64,000 nucleotides of DNA from Parabacteroides sp. PH5-46 (lineage in GTDB: Bacteria > Bacteroidota > Bacteroidia > Bacteroidales > Tannerellaceae), in contig NZ_JARXXA010000006.1 of assembly GCF_029892785.1 (NCBI RefSeq), positions 62,001 through 126,000 on the forward strand. The letters run 5' to 3'. Position numbers and translations under genes: made by a program. Shown here piece after piece: positions 24,861 through 34,947 of this stretch. The stretch's first letter is position 1, and every line of letters begins with the position of its first letter. Below the pieces are notes generated by a model, which worked only from the letters and a program-made list of their open reading frames with translations, made no database searches and was not told the DNA's origin.

Positions 24861-25619
24861 ATGGGAAAGAATAAACTGGCGAAATTTGACGATATGGCGG
24901 GATATCCGCATGTGTTTCAATATCCGTTTGCGAAATTGCAGGAAGAGGGCTTCGATTTGAAAGGACATTGGAAGGAGCGATTCTTTAAGAACGATCATCC
25001 GATTGTTTTGGAATTAGGCTGCGGAAAAGGTGAATATACCGTAGGTCTGGCCCGTTTGTTTCCTGAAAAGAATTTTATAGGGATAGATATAAAGGGCGCC
25101 CGGATGTGGAGTGGCGCAAAGGAGTCGCTGGAAGCAGGAATGCAAAATGTTGCCTTTTTGCGGACGCATATTGAGCTGATTGCTCACTTTTTTGCTGCGG
25201 GAGAGGTGGACGAAATCTGGCTTACTTTCCCTGATCCACAGATGAAAAAGATAAATAAACGACTCACTTCTACCCACTTTATGAAACTATACAGACAGAT
25301 ATTGTCTGACAAAGGGATTGTTCATTTAAAGACCGACAGCCTTTTCATGTTTACCTATACAATGGAAATGTTGAAGATAAATCAATACCCTTTATTGTTT
25401 AGTACAGACGACCTGTATAACAGTGGGTTGAGTGATGAAATCCTCTCTATAAAAACCTATTACGAACAGCAATGGCTGGAGCGCGGGCTGAACATCAAAT
25501 ACCTCAAGTTTGTTTGTGAAGAAAGGGAAACCTTGGCCGAGCCGGACATAGAAATAGAATATGATGCATACCGCAGCTTCAACAGAAGCAAGCGAAGCGC
25601 TTTAGCATCAGGGAAATAA
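24861..25619 (+). CDS. trmB: tRNA (guanine-N7-)-methyltransferase
   Basis: A 252-residue SAM-dependent enzyme that methylates N7 of G46 in tRNA variable loops. SAM-binding motif [16 protein letters not shown] is near residue 50; the acidic [12 protein letters not shown] follows, and the TrmB signature [18 protein letters not shown] is near 125-142, with the C-terminal YE-rich segment around residue 195. The N-terminus [12 protein letters not shown] is conserved in the Bacteroidota form, which supports this start although it lies just 4 bp after the -7 box. It precedes the Mrp-family gene by 22 bp. Confidence 0.95.
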   Translation: MGKNKLAKFDDMAGYPHVFQYPFAKLQEEGFDLKGHWKERFFKNDHPIVLELGCGKGEYTVGLARLFPEKNFIGIDIKGARMWSGAKESLEAGMQNVAFLRTHIELIAHFFAAGEVDEIWLTFPDPQMKKINKRLTSTHFMKLYRQILSDKGIVHLKTDSLFMFTYTMEMLKINQYPLLFSTDDLYNSGLSDEILSIKTYYEQQWLERGLNIKYLKFVCEERETLAEPDIEIEYDAYRSFNRSKRSALASGK

Positions 25620-25641
25620 ACAATATAAAGTTAAACAAAAA

Positions 25642-26751
25642 ATGGCAATATACCCCAAGCTAATCATAGACGCACTGACTAAAGTGCGTTATCCGGGAAG
25701 TGGGAAAGACCTCGTTTCTGCCGGAATGGTGGATGATGACATCCGTATCGACGGGAATAAAGTAAGTTTTTCCCTTTTGTTTGAAAAACCGAACGATCCC
25801 TTTATTAAATCGGTGGTAAAAGCTGCTGAAACAGCTATACTTACGTATGTAGACAAGGATGTGGATATAAAAGGAAACATCTCGGTTGTAACAAGGCAAC
25901 AGGCGCGTCCCGAACCGGATAAACTCTTGCCTCAGGTGAAGAATATCATTGCTGTTTCTTCGGGCAAAGGTGGAGTAGGGAAGAGCACAGTGGCTGCTAA
26001 TCTGGCAGTTGCCTTAGCCGGACAGGGCTATAAAGTAGGCTTGCTGGATGCTGATATTTTCGGTCCTTCCCAGCCCAAGATGTTTCAGGTAGAAGATTTC
26101 CGGCCTGTTATGGTTGAAGCCGAAGGGCGGGAATTGATCGAACCGGCCGAGAATTATGGTGTGAAGCTCCTTTCCATCGGCTTTTTTGTGAATAAAGAAG
26201 ATGCCGTACTTTGGCGTGGAGCCATGGCCAGCAATGCTTTGAAACAACTGATTGGTGACGCGAACTGGGACGAACTGGACTATTTCCTGATCGACCTGCC
26301 TCCCGGAACAAGTGATATCCACCTGACGATGGTGCAGACATTGGCTATTACCGGAGCGATCGTAGTAACCACCCCTCAGGACGTAGCCTTGGCTGATGCC
26401 CGCAAGGGAGTCAGCATGTTTTTGGGCGACAAGGTAAATGTACCGGTGCTGGGATTGGTAGAAAATATGGCCTGGTTTACACCTGCCGAACTTCCTGAAA
26501 ACAAATACTATATCTTCGGACAAGACGGCGGAAAACGCCTGGCGGAAGAACTGCAAGTGCCTTTATTGGGACAGATCCCTATTGTACAAAGCATCCGAGA
26601 AGGAGGCGACAAGGGTGAACCAGTCGCCCTTCATACCGATTCAATAACCGGAGCAGCCTTCCATGCGTTGGCAGAAAATGTAGTGAGCCAGGTTGCCTAT
26701 CGAAATGACCACCAGGCTCCTACCCAACGAGTTGAGATCACGAAAAAGTAG
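25642..26751 (+). CDS. Mrp/NBP35-family ATPase (iron-sulfur carrier type), cysteine-free
   Basis: A 369-residue P-loop ATPase. An N-terminal DUF59/MIP18-like domain (about 1-90) is followed by the deviant Walker A SSGKGGVGKST (about 106-116), switch segment LLDADIFGPSQP and IDLPPGTSD. Mrp/ApbC proteins load and deliver [4Fe-4S] clusters through a C-terminal CxxC. In this protein that region reads ENMAWFTPAELPENKYYIFG, with no cysteine, and I find no cysteine anywhere in the sequence. An iron-sulfur carrier role by the standard mechanism is therefore doubtful; another ATP-dependent role or a partner-supplied ligand is possible. Probably co-transcribed with trmB. Confidence 0.88.
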   Translation: MAIYPKLIIDALTKVRYPGSGKDLVSAGMVDDDIRIDGNKVSFSLLFEKPNDPFIKSVVKAAETAILTYVDKDVDIKGNISVVTRQQARPEPDKLLPQVKNIIAVSSGKGGVGKSTVAANLAVALAGQGYKVGLLDADIFGPSQPKMFQVEDFRPVMVEAEGRELIEPAENYGVKLLSIGFFVNKEDAVLWRGAMASNALKQLIGDANWDELDYFLIDLPPGTSDIHLTMVQTLAITGAIVVTTPQDVALADARKGVSMFLGDKVNVPVLGLVENMAWFTPAELPENKYYIFGQDGGKRLAEELQVPLLGQIPIVQSIREGGDKGEPVALHTDSITGAAFHALAENVVSQVAYRNDHQAPTQRVEITKK

Positions 26752-26756
26752 GGATT

Positions 26757-29213
26757 TTACTCCCGCTCCAGCTGATAGGTTTTTCCTGCTTCAGTCTGAA
26801 TATCGTATTCGTAAATCGTATATAAAACAGGCCATTGGGGAGTGATTAGCTTGCTAACCAATGGCTCTTTTATTTGTGGCTTTGCAAATAGCGGATTCTT
26901 GTTCTCTCCTTTGGCTTTTTGCAAGCCGCTTCCTTTTAGCGGAACATACGAACGAATCCTCAGATTACCTCCCAAGCGTGAATGGATATCAGCCTTAGCC
27001 AGTTGCGTACCATCCCAGTTTATATCTACAACAAATCCTCCGCGACTCACCAAGCCTTTTACACTTCCCTTTTCCCAAGCATCGGGCAGGGCAGGCAATA
27101 GATGAACCGCTCCGTCGTGGCTCTGCATCAGCATTTCGGCTATACCGGCAGTATATCCAAAATTGCCGTCAATCTGGAAAGGAGGATGCGCGTCGAACAG
27201 GTTGGGGTAGGTGCGTCCGTCCGGGTTACGCCCTTCCGGCTTGGTATCAGACTCCAAGAGTACCAGCATATTCTGGATGATCTTGTAGGCATGATTACCG
27301 TCCAGCAGACGCGCCCAAAGGTTTACCTTCCAGCCGATAGACCAGCCGGTAGCCTGGTCTCCACGATAGATCAGCGACTTCTTAGCTGCCTGGAATAGCG
27401 TAGGATGCATATAAGGTGAAATCTGATTGCCGGGATACAGCCCATATAGATGAGATACGTGGCGATGCTGATTCAGAGGGTTATCCACATCTTCCAGCCA
27501 CTCTTGCAACTGATTATATTTACCGATTTGCATCGGAGCTAAGCGATTAATCATTGCTTGCAGACGTTTGGAATACTCTGCGTCTTCTCCCAAAATACGA
27601 TTGGCTTGCAAGGTGTTAGATAATAATTCAAAAGCGATTTGATTATCCATCGTACATCCGGCAGCTACAGAAGAGCCATCGGCATTTTCACCCTCGGGAC
27701 CATGCTCCGGAGAGGTGGAAGGAGTTGTTACCATCCATTTATAAGTAGGATGCTCTGTCAGGAAATCCAGGAAGAAGTCGGAAGCCCCTTTCAGAGCAGG
27801 GTAGACATCCCGCAGATAGGCTTTGTCGCCATTATAGAGGTAGCGCTCCCACAAATGTTGGCAGAGCCAGGCGCCTCCATTCGGCCAGGTGCCGTGAAAG
27901 GCGCCATCCACCAATCCGCTGATTCGCCAGAGGTCGGTGTTATGATGCGTTACCCAGCCATTGCTACCATACATGATGCGAGCAGTTTCTTGGGCATTTT
28001 CCGACAGTTCCTTTACCATCTGTATCAGTGGCTGATGCGTTTCGCTCAGGTTTGTAACCTCTGCCGGCCAGTAGTTCATCTCCGTATTAATGTTGATGGT
28101 ATATTTAGAGTCCCAGGGCGGAAGTAACTGGTTGTTCCAGATACCTTGAAGATTAGCCGGTTGTCCTCCGGGTTGTGAAGAAGAAATCAATAGATACCGT
28201 CCAAACTGGAAGAGCAAAGCCGCCAATGAAGCATCTTTCCCCTGGCTGAAATCCCTGACCCTCAGGTGTGTTTCCTGTTTGGCACTTTCGGAAGTTCCCA
28301 AATCGAGGCTCACCCGCTTGAACTGGTTCTGATAGTAAGTAATATGCTCTTGTTTTGCTTGTTTATACTCCTTCTTTAAAGCTGCGGACAAGAAGTTTGT
28401 AGCCTTCTGCGACTCATTGGCATTGATAGTCTTATAGTTTACAAAATTAGTTGCCGCCGAGATATACAGGATAGCGGAAGAAGCGTCTTTTACTGATATC
28501 TGCTGGTTTGTGACCTTTACCGTCCCACCTTCTGCTTTTACATACGCCTGGTTTTCAATGCGTAATTTGCCGGGGATTGTTTCATGGTCTGTCCCTTTTC
28601 CATTGAGTACCAACTTGCCGCTTTTCGCTTTTACGGTATGCTCCAAAGGAGAGCTGTAGTCTACGGTAAAGTTCAGAGCCTTAGGTTGGTCTGCGCTTAT
28701 CCGCATGATAATGACATGGTCGGTAAAAGAGGTAAATACTTCTCGGGTATAGGTTACTCCGTTAGCCTGGTAACGGGTAGTAGCCACCGCATTGTTGATA
28801 TTCAGGTCGCGATAATAGTTTGTGAACTGTTCGTGACCGGGGAAATGCAAATGCAGGCTTCCAATGGTAAGATAAGGCATCCCGTCGGAGGGCTTTTTAA
28901 AATTCTTTTGTATAAGCTCCTGTGCCTCCAGACTTTTTCCTTCAAAAATCAAACCGCGCACTTCCGGGAGAGCGGCCAAAGCATCCTTACTTCCGTTCTG
29001 GTGGGGACTTCCCGCCCAAAACGTTTCTTCATTCAACTGCAATTCCTCATTAGCAGGATTGCCATACACCATAACTCCCAAGCGGGAATTTCCTAAAGGT
29101 AAAGCCTCTACCCATTCAGTAGCAGGCTGCGAATACCATAATTTCAACTCTTCAGCACGAGTAACAAAGACTACGAGAATTGATAAACACACACACAGAT
29201 AACTTCTTTTCAT
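26757..29213 (-). CDS. Glycoside hydrolase family 95 (alpha-L-fucosidase/galactosidase type)
   Basis: An 818-residue secreted enzyme: signal peptide (about 1-20), N-terminal beta-sandwich (about 25-280), then an (alpha/alpha)6 catalytic barrel. GH95 landmarks are [49 protein letters not shown] (about 375), [38 protein letters not shown] and [15 protein letters not shown]. The family cleaves alpha-1,2-fucose by inversion, and some members cleave alpha-galactose. It is last in the minus-strand sugar cluster, 41 bp after the GH9 gene, and would remove terminal fucose from host or plant glycans. Confidence 0.92.
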   Translation of the reverse strand: MKRSYLCVCLSILVVFVTRAEELKLWYSQPATEWVEALPLGNSRLGVMVYGNPANEELQLNEETFWAGSPHQNGSKDALAALPEVRGLIFEGKSLEAQELIQKNFKKPSDGMPYLTIGSLHLHFPGHEQFTNYYRDLNINNAVATTRYQANGVTYTREVFTSFTDHVIIMRISADQPKALNFTVDYSSPLEHTVKAKSGKLVLNGKGTDHETIPGKLRIENQAYVKAEGGTVKVTNQQISVKDASSAILYISAATNFVNYKTINANESQKATNFLSAALKKEYKQAKQEHITYYQNQFKRVSLDLGTSESAKQETHLRVRDFSQGKDASLAALLFQFGRYLLISSSQPGGQPANLQGIWNNQLLPPWDSKYTININTEMNYWPAEVTNLSETHQPLIQMVKELSENAQETARIMYGSNGWVTHHNTDLWRISGLVDGAFHGTWPNGGAWLCQHLWERYLYNGDKAYLRDVYPALKGASDFFLDFLTEHPTYKWMVTTPSTSPEHGPEGENADGSSVAAGCTMDNQIAFELLSNTLQANRILGEDAEYSKRLQAMINRLAPMQIGKYNQLQEWLEDVDNPLNQHRHVSHLYGLYPGNQISPYMHPTLFQAAKKSLIYRGDQATGWSIGWKVNLWARLLDGNHAYKIIQNMLVLLESDTKPEGRNPDGRTYPNLFDAHPPFQIDGNFGYTAGIAEMLMQSHDGAVHLLPALPDAWEKGSVKGLVSRGGFVVDINWDGTQLAKADIHSRLGGNLRIRSYVPLKGSGLQKAKGENKNPLFAKPQIKEPLVSKLITPQWPVLYTIYEYDIQTEAGKTYQLERE

Positions 29214-29254
29214 ATAGCATTGTTATTAAAATGACGTGAAGATATGAATTAAAT

Positions 29255-31723
29255 TCAATATTCTACAGCTAAGGAAATCCATTTTCCGGCGGATGTTACC
29301 CAAACTTCTTTGTAACAAGCAGTGTTTGTTTGGGGCCAGTAGGGGATATCTTCGTTGCCCAGACTCCGTATGCCTACAGGCATTTCGCCGACAATTTCGC
29401 CGGAGGAGAAGCTGTCCATTTGGGGGTAGTTGTGCCCTTCGCCATATATCAAAGATTGTCCGAAAGGGTTCTTGCCTACTGTCCAGTAGAGTTGCTCACG
29501 GCCTATCTGTAAGAGTTCTTCGTCTTTCAGGAATTTTCCGCACAAAACGGCCGACTTCCCTGTAGACAGGTGGATTGCTGTATTTCCGTTGAAAATGCTG
29601 AACCAAACGGGGAAGCGTTTCATGTAATGCTCTTTATCTAATTTTACTCCCTTTTGCACCTGCTGGCTATATAATTCTTTCGCATTTTCAGGAGGGAAGA
29701 GGTGTAAGCGATAAAAGCTGGTAGAGTCGCGATATTCGTCCACATGGTATACCCCGCTGGATAACATACCGTAAGGGGCTGTGTACTTCATCAAACCTTT
29801 CAGGTAGTCGCCATACAGGCGGATAGACTCCTGCCATTTGGAATAGTCCGGATGCTTTGGCTGTGTTTCGCATAAAAGCGTCATAGCCTGCATATATACC
29901 TGTTCGCGAGACTGATGGATATAGTGTACGATGGATTTTCTAGACAGGTCGCGATAGAAGAATCCTTTTGTTTTGTCCTTGTCTTTCAAAGGTTCTTTTC
30001 GTTGACAATCAAGCGTTAGGCGGATGTATTCGGCTGCAATATCAGCATATCCCTGCTCTTTGGTGAGTTTGTACAACATACTGGCAGCCCAGGAAACAGT
30101 TGCCATATACTGGCTTTCAGAGGTATTATAGCTATGTTCGTAGAAGTGGTAGAACTCCCCATATCCTATCTCCTTATGACGCTGCATGGCGAAGTTGAAA
30201 TCCTCTTTTGCAATCTTCAACAAGTGCTCCTGCAGGCGAGGGTCCCGATCCAGAATCATGGCGGCATACGCCTCATAACCGGCATACAGGAAGTTGTCAA
30301 ACGACAGGTTCTGAACCCTTACTGAATTTATATCATCGAAAGAATTAAAAACACCGTCCAGCCAAATCAAAAGGCCTACACTGCTGGCTCTGTAGCCATC
30401 GCCGAAGCGTGTCCGTAACATAAATTCAAGTCCCCATTCAGCTTCTTCCAATAAACGGGCGGCAAGCAGTCCGTTCTTATCTTTCAGTTTGCTGTAAGCC
30501 TCCAATAGGGTATAGGTAATATCCCCTGTCTGAAGGGTTTGCTGAGAAAGGTCTCCGGCATCGTGCCAGCCTCCTCCGTAGGAGATTTTCTTCCCGTCAT
30601 GAACGGCACATAAGTCCGTATGGCAGATACCATGAATACCCGATACCGGGTGTCCGCAACGCTGGCAGAAGATATAGTTCAATACCCGCCACAAGGAGTT
30701 CTCCCACAGGTTGTCACTGATCAGAAAGGAGGGAGTTTCTATATTTCCAACTTTTATCTGATAGCTCCCCGGGGTATTAAACTCAGAAAAGTCCAGGATA
30801 TCAAAGCTTCCGATAGATGTTTTTTCGTTCTTTATATCTCCCTGATAGGCTACTTTTCCTGCTGCGTCTACTAATTCAAAGCGATTCTTATGTATTTCCG
30901 GAGCCATGTTGAGGATCGCTGTTTTCTTGTCGTTCAGCATATAGCCGCTTGTGGAATAGACTAATTTGTCTTTACCGGGTAACCAGCCACTCACGATCTC
31001 CGGGTTTTCTATTTGCTGAAGCTCTATCTTGTCTATATAGTAAATCAGCGAATCTCCGGTAGTCCGGTCTTTCCCTTTGTTGCTTACGCTAAAGCCTATC
31101 TGCGTGATATTATCCCGCTGGTACTCGTCTATATCGAGGAAGCATTTGTTCCACTCTTTGTTCTTTAGGTTGATAAGATGTCCTCCCGACTGCCGGTTAT
31201 AGCCCGGTTTCTCAATCGAAGATTTATTAAATATCGACAGATCCATGTTCACGACACGGCTCCCGTCGCAATCCGGGTAAATGTAGAAAACGATGCGGTT
31301 GTACTTCTCCCAGTTTACACCTCCCAGATCATAATGGACTGCCGCATGTCCGTAGGTGGCATAGTCCGGGTCGGAAGGAGAACCTTGCGCCCTCTTTCCG
31401 GTAGAAGAAGGATAAGCTAACTTTATACTACCTGAACCGGATGCGGAAAAGTCTGCCGAGAAAGCCATGTAGCCCAGCCCTTGATGGTTCCACTTGGGAA
31501 ACTCGTCTTTCAGCGAGATAACCTTGCTATCGAGCACTTTCTTCTGCCAGCCGTTTTGTTCATAAGAGCGGCTGTCATCCAATGGAAGCGGGCTGTGGAT
31601 AAGCCCTGTCTGTATAAGATGTTTTTCCAGTTCTTTATCTTGTGTCAAGCTGACTTGTGCTACTGCTAGTGAGCAAATGATTGATAAAAGCAGGGCTACA
31701 GAAACTTTTCCGGTCATAGTCAT
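29255..31723 (-). CDS. Glycoside hydrolase family 9 protein
   Basis: An 822-residue secreted protein: signal peptide (about 1-22), a carbohydrate-binding-like beta domain (about 50-240), an Ig-like cellulase N-terminal domain (about 250-340) and the GH9 (alpha/alpha)6 barrel. The catalytic-aspartate motif WHDAGDLSQQ is near residue 395; the C-terminal acid region reads NTACYKEVW near 805, and GKNPFGQSLIYGEG precedes it. GH9 enzymes are mainly beta-1,4-glucanases, with exo-glucosaminidase-type members known, which would fit the amino-sugar genes nearby. Its start overlaps the stop of the ThuA gene upstream (ATGA), indicating translational coupling. Confidence 0.88.
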   Translation of the reverse strand: MTMTGKVSVALLLSIICSLAVAQVSLTQDKELEKHLIQTGLIHSPLPLDDSRSYEQNGWQKKVLDSKVISLKDEFPKWNHQGLGYMAFSADFSASGSGSIKLAYPSSTGKRAQGSPSDPDYATYGHAAVHYDLGGVNWEKYNRIVFYIYPDCDGSRVVNMDLSIFNKSSIEKPGYNRQSGGHLINLKNKEWNKCFLDIDEYQRDNITQIGFSVSNKGKDRTTGDSLIYYIDKIELQQIENPEIVSGWLPGKDKLVYSTSGYMLNDKKTAILNMAPEIHKNRFELVDAAGKVAYQGDIKNEKTSIGSFDILDFSEFNTPGSYQIKVGNIETPSFLISDNLWENSLWRVLNYIFCQRCGHPVSGIHGICHTDLCAVHDGKKISYGGGWHDAGDLSQQTLQTGDITYTLLEAYSKLKDKNGLLAARLLEEAEWGLEFMLRTRFGDGYRASSVGLLIWLDGVFNSFDDINSVRVQNLSFDNFLYAGYEAYAAMILDRDPRLQEHLLKIAKEDFNFAMQRHKEIGYGEFYHFYEHSYNTSESQYMATVSWAASMLYKLTKEQGYADIAAEYIRLTLDCQRKEPLKDKDKTKGFFYRDLSRKSIVHYIHQSREQVYMQAMTLLCETQPKHPDYSKWQESIRLYGDYLKGLMKYTAPYGMLSSGVYHVDEYRDSTSFYRLHLFPPENAKELYSQQVQKGVKLDKEHYMKRFPVWFSIFNGNTAIHLSTGKSAVLCGKFLKDEELLQIGREQLYWTVGKNPFGQSLIYGEGHNYPQMDSFSSGEIVGEMPVGIRSLGNEDIPYWPQTNTACYKEVWVTSAGKWISLAVEY

Positions 31724-32529
31724 TTATTTTTAAAAGGATCTCCCTTTGCGTTTGTACTTAATACCCAACGGAAAGCGTTGATAAATAATAGCTTTTGAGT
31801 AGCATCGGTAAATTCGTCATCCCCATGTCCCATATTCAGGTAGATCATGCGGTACTTCTTATTGGTCCAGACGATAGGCCAATCTCCGAAGTTTACTACG
31901 TCTTTGATTCCCAAAGGATAGTTGTCCGGCGAGATAGAGAGTAATACTTCTACATCCTTGTTGTTACGTGGACTGGGGTTCCATTGATACCATTCACTCT
32001 CCGGAGCAATAAAAGAAGTCGGGAGGTTTTTAGTGATGGGGTGATAGGTGTTGTCTACTACTAATTTCACAGGCTGAGGAGGCCAGTTGTTGCAATAGAA
32101 AACGCCTCCGCCAAGGAAGTCTACAAGCCAGGGCCAGTTGGTATTTCTGTCGTTGTAAGCGGCTACATGGAAGCCCATCCAGCCTCCACCGTTTTCCATG
32201 TATTTCTCGAAGACATCCCGTTCGGCTTTCGCGCTTGGATATCCATTGAACATAACAACGATATCGTATTCTTTCAGCTTCTCGTAAGGATACTCAGCCA
32301 TATCAGTCGTAGTGTCTAAAATAAAACCGTCTCCGTAATTGAGCCTTTTAAAGAACTCGACTCCCTGCAAAGCAAAGTCTACATGCGCTTCTTCGGCATG
32401 ATGCGTATAATACAGCAATGCCTTAAACCGTGGAGCGCTGGCATAATTAGCCGGATAATCGTTCGGAGCCTGTGCATTGATAAATGGAGACACTAGAAAT
32501 AAAGCTATGATGAATAGAATGTGTTTCAT
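31720..32529 (-). CDS. Secreted ThuA-domain protein
   Basis: A 269-residue protein with a signal peptide (about 1-19) and a single ThuA domain (class I glutamine-amidotransferase-like fold). Recognisable segments are LLYYTHHAEEAHV, YDIVVMFNGYPS, GGGWMGFHVAAYN and DWPIVWTNKKYRMIYLNMGHGDDEF. ThuA proteins occur in trehalose- and disaccharide-utilisation operons, but their biochemical role is not settled. This is one of three adjacent ThuA genes. The next gene, GH9, starts inside its stop codon. Confidence 0.85.
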   Translation of the reverse strand: MKHILFIIALFLVSPFINAQAPNDYPANYASAPRFKALLYYTHHAEEAHVDFALQGVEFFKRLNYGDGFILDTTTDMAEYPYEKLKEYDIVVMFNGYPSAKAERDVFEKYMENGGGWMGFHVAAYNDRNTNWPWLVDFLGGGVFYCNNWPPQPVKLVVDNTYHPITKNLPTSFIAPESEWYQWNPSPRNNKDVEVLLSISPDNYPLGIKDVVNFGDWPIVWTNKKYRMIYLNMGHGDDEFTDATQKLLFINAFRWVLSTNAKGDPFKNK

Positions 32530-32549
32530 AAGTATGTAATAATTAGTTG

Positions 32550-33995
32550 TTAATCGTTATTATTTGCCGTCCAGCTAATGGAATTGCTGAACATAGTAGT
32601 AAAGTCCTTGTTGTCAAATAGCTTACTGCTATGGCCGATAAGGAAATACACATTTCGCGCCTTCTTGGATGGATTCACCCATACCGCCGGATGGTCGCCC
32701 ATCTTGATGTCGGAAGCCGGTTGGTATGTAGACTCATCCACAGTGGCCAGTACATGTACGTTCGGACGGGGATTCTTGTCGAAGGTGTACCACTCGTCAT
32801 CCGGTATGACAAACGATTTATTAACACCCTTCATGACCGGATGGCTGGCATCTTCAACATTCATAGTCCCGTCAGCCAGTGGAGCAATGTAATTCTGGAA
32901 GCGGATACCACCCATGAAATCAGCGAACCATTGCCACATCGGATAGCCGTCGAACTCACCTAGCAAGGTGGCATGATGGAAGCCTACCCAGCCTCCCAGG
33001 CCTTTGTCGATGTAGTTGATAAATGCTTTCTCGGCTTCTGCTGTCCAGGTATAAGGAGGATAGTCTAATTGGATGACTACCTGGTATTTTGAGAGAAACT
33101 CTTCGTTTATGAGTTTGGTATTGTTTATCTCTGTCAGTTCAAAATTCAGGATACTTTTTTGCTCTTCCAGCCACTTCAATCCGGCATCGGTAAATCCGCC
33201 GTGTTGTCCGCCCCTTTCAGTAAGTACCAATATGTTGAAGGGTGCCTTCTCGACAGGTTCGCTCTGAGCCAGCCAAAGCACGCCCCGCTGGAAAGCCCGT
33301 TTGAAGTTTTTATCGTGAAACATCTCGGGCCCGTGTCCCATGACGATTCCGGCTATCTTCCCTTTACCATACGAGTGGGTGTACATCACATCCCTTGTGC
33401 TTTCCGGATGAGTGGTAGTCCATAACACGTGGATATCGGGTGATTGCCATAATTCATTGTATATTTCATCATGCAATACGAAATGTTCGTCCATCCCCTG
33501 TGTAATGAAATGATTCTTGTCTACTACTGTAATGGGGATATCCTGCTGATGTTTATACTTGGATACCCTGTACGGTACCCCGTCAACATCTTGCTCACTC
33601 ATAAAATACTTCATGCCGGCTATCTTGGCAAACTCAGGCCAGGTATTGTATGTAAGCAAGCCATCATGCAGTATGAATGCCGGTTTTCCCTCACGAATCA
33701 CTTTGGCAATGTGCTGTTTGGTAGACTCCGGAATCTCTTCGAGGCATATCGCGTAAAATACGATCATGTCATACTGATCATTATTTTCCGGCTTGAATAA
33801 CTCGATGGATTCTTCTGTTGTATATGCCTTCCAGGTCGCGTCTTTAAAATCATCCAGTAAGGGAGCATATAAAGTTGTATCAAATACAGGGTTCATCCCC
33901 GATATAAAAGCTAGTTTTATAGGTTCTTTTGCTTGACATCCAAGTGATAGCAGCAGATATGTAATCAACATGAATGGTATATAGAATCGTTTCAT
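32550..33995 (-). CDS. Secreted protein with two ThuA domains
   Basis: A 481-residue protein with a lipoprotein-like signal peptide (cysteine near 20, LSLGCQ). Two ThuA domains lie in tandem. The first (about 28-240) carries YDMIVFYAICLEE, GKPAFILHDGLLTY and KGKIAGIVMGHGPEMF. The second (about 250-478) carries ILVLTERGGQHGGFT, GGWVGFHHATLLGE and HPAVWVNPSKKARNVYFLIGHSSKLF. The second keeps the GxxxGFHxA pattern seen in its neighbours, while the first has it changed to FILHDG. It is 20 bp from the next ThuA gene. Function is unknown. Confidence 0.85.
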   Translation of the reverse strand: MKRFYIPFMLITYLLLSLGCQAKEPIKLAFISGMNPVFDTTLYAPLLDDFKDATWKAYTTEESIELFKPENNDQYDMIVFYAICLEEIPESTKQHIAKVIREGKPAFILHDGLLTYNTWPEFAKIAGMKYFMSEQDVDGVPYRVSKYKHQQDIPITVVDKNHFITQGMDEHFVLHDEIYNELWQSPDIHVLWTTTHPESTRDVMYTHSYGKGKIAGIVMGHGPEMFHDKNFKRAFQRGVLWLAQSEPVEKAPFNILVLTERGGQHGGFTDAGLKWLEEQKSILNFELTEINNTKLINEEFLSKYQVVIQLDYPPYTWTAEAEKAFINYIDKGLGGWVGFHHATLLGEFDGYPMWQWFADFMGGIRFQNYIAPLADGTMNVEDASHPVMKGVNKSFVIPDDEWYTFDKNPRPNVHVLATVDESTYQPASDIKMGDHPAVWVNPSKKARNVYFLIGHSSKLFDNKDFTTMFSNSISWTANNND

Positions 33996-34037
33996 AAGAC
34001 GTTTTTTATTGATTATTCAAAGACTGTAATATGATTT

Positions 34038-34940
34038 TTAGTATGCGTGGAACGGAGCTTTGTATTCTTTCCTTAGTGTGACGACTCCTTCGCTTGGAAA
34101 GTCTTTCGGGGCTTCTTGGGTTACCTGTCCGGTTGCTGCCCATTCGGCACCTCTCAGCAAGGTTACCTGAAATCCCGTACAGTCCATTGCATAGCGGAGT
34201 TCCGGGTCATTACCGGCATGCCCCAATAAGGTGACGAATACCTTTCCTTTGCCGTAATTAACGGTCCAGAGTATGGGTTCATGCTTATCCGGTTCATCGG
34301 TAGCAGTAGCCAGAACCTCCATGTTTTTAGCAGGTCCCCTCAGCTTCACATATAGCTCATCTTTGAAATGTTGCCAAACGTTGGGTAGCCCTTTTAATAT
34401 GGGATGTTCAGGATTACGATGTGTAACGGTAAAAGAATGTTGTAATCCGTGATGGCCTCCTGCGCCGGGTGAATAATCATATACATACCGTCCGTTTTTC
34501 CAATACAGATAGGGGCCATCTTGTTCGTTTCGATTTCCCCAGGCGCCTAAGCCGATCATCTCATTATAAGGCGCCCAATCCCTCATGGGAATAACCGAAG
34601 AATGGACAACTACCAACCCTCCGCCTCCGGAGATATATTTATCGAAATTAGTGAGTGTTTGCTCCGGCCAGGTTTTCCCGTCATAATTAAGTACAACTAA
34701 GTTGTATTTTTTGAAGTCGGGAGAGAACGAAGCCCATTCACTATCCTGCGAAGGAGCGACCATCAAATCAACAGTAAACAAGTTGCTGTTTTCCAATATT
34801 TGCTTGATAGCCTCACTACCGCCCAGCAGCCAGTGACTCCCTCCTTCGCAAGTGATAAGTAGCGTATTGATCTTCTTTTGAGCCGACAGGCTTGTACATA
34901 AAAGAACGAATGACGCGATGATACATAGATACCTTTTCAT
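34038..34940 (-). CDS. Secreted ThuA-domain protein
   Basis: A 300-residue protein with a signal peptide (MKRYLCIIASFVLLCTSLSA) and one ThuA domain: LLITCEGGSHWLLGGSEAI, YNLVVLNYDGKTWPE, GGGLVVVHSSVIPM and HEPILWTVNYGKGKVFVTLLGHAGND. The start at 34940 is preferred over a TTG at 34964, which would overlap the GH18 gene. The 7-bp gap to the GH18 gene upstream indicates co-transcription. Enzymatic role unknown, as for its two neighbours. Confidence 0.85.
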   Translation of the reverse strand: MKRYLCIIASFVLLCTSLSAQKKINTLLITCEGGSHWLLGGSEAIKQILENSNLFTVDLMVAPSQDSEWASFSPDFKKYNLVVLNYDGKTWPEQTLTNFDKYISGGGGLVVVHSSVIPMRDWAPYNEMIGLGAWGNRNEQDGPYLYWKNGRYVYDYSPGAGGHHGLQHSFTVTHRNPEHPILKGLPNVWQHFKDELYVKLRGPAKNMEVLATATDEPDKHEPILWTVNYGKGKVFVTLLGHAGNDPELRYAMDCTGFQVTLLRGAEWAATGQVTQEAPKDFPSEGVVTLRKEYKAPFHAY

Positions 34941-34947
34941 AACTCTT

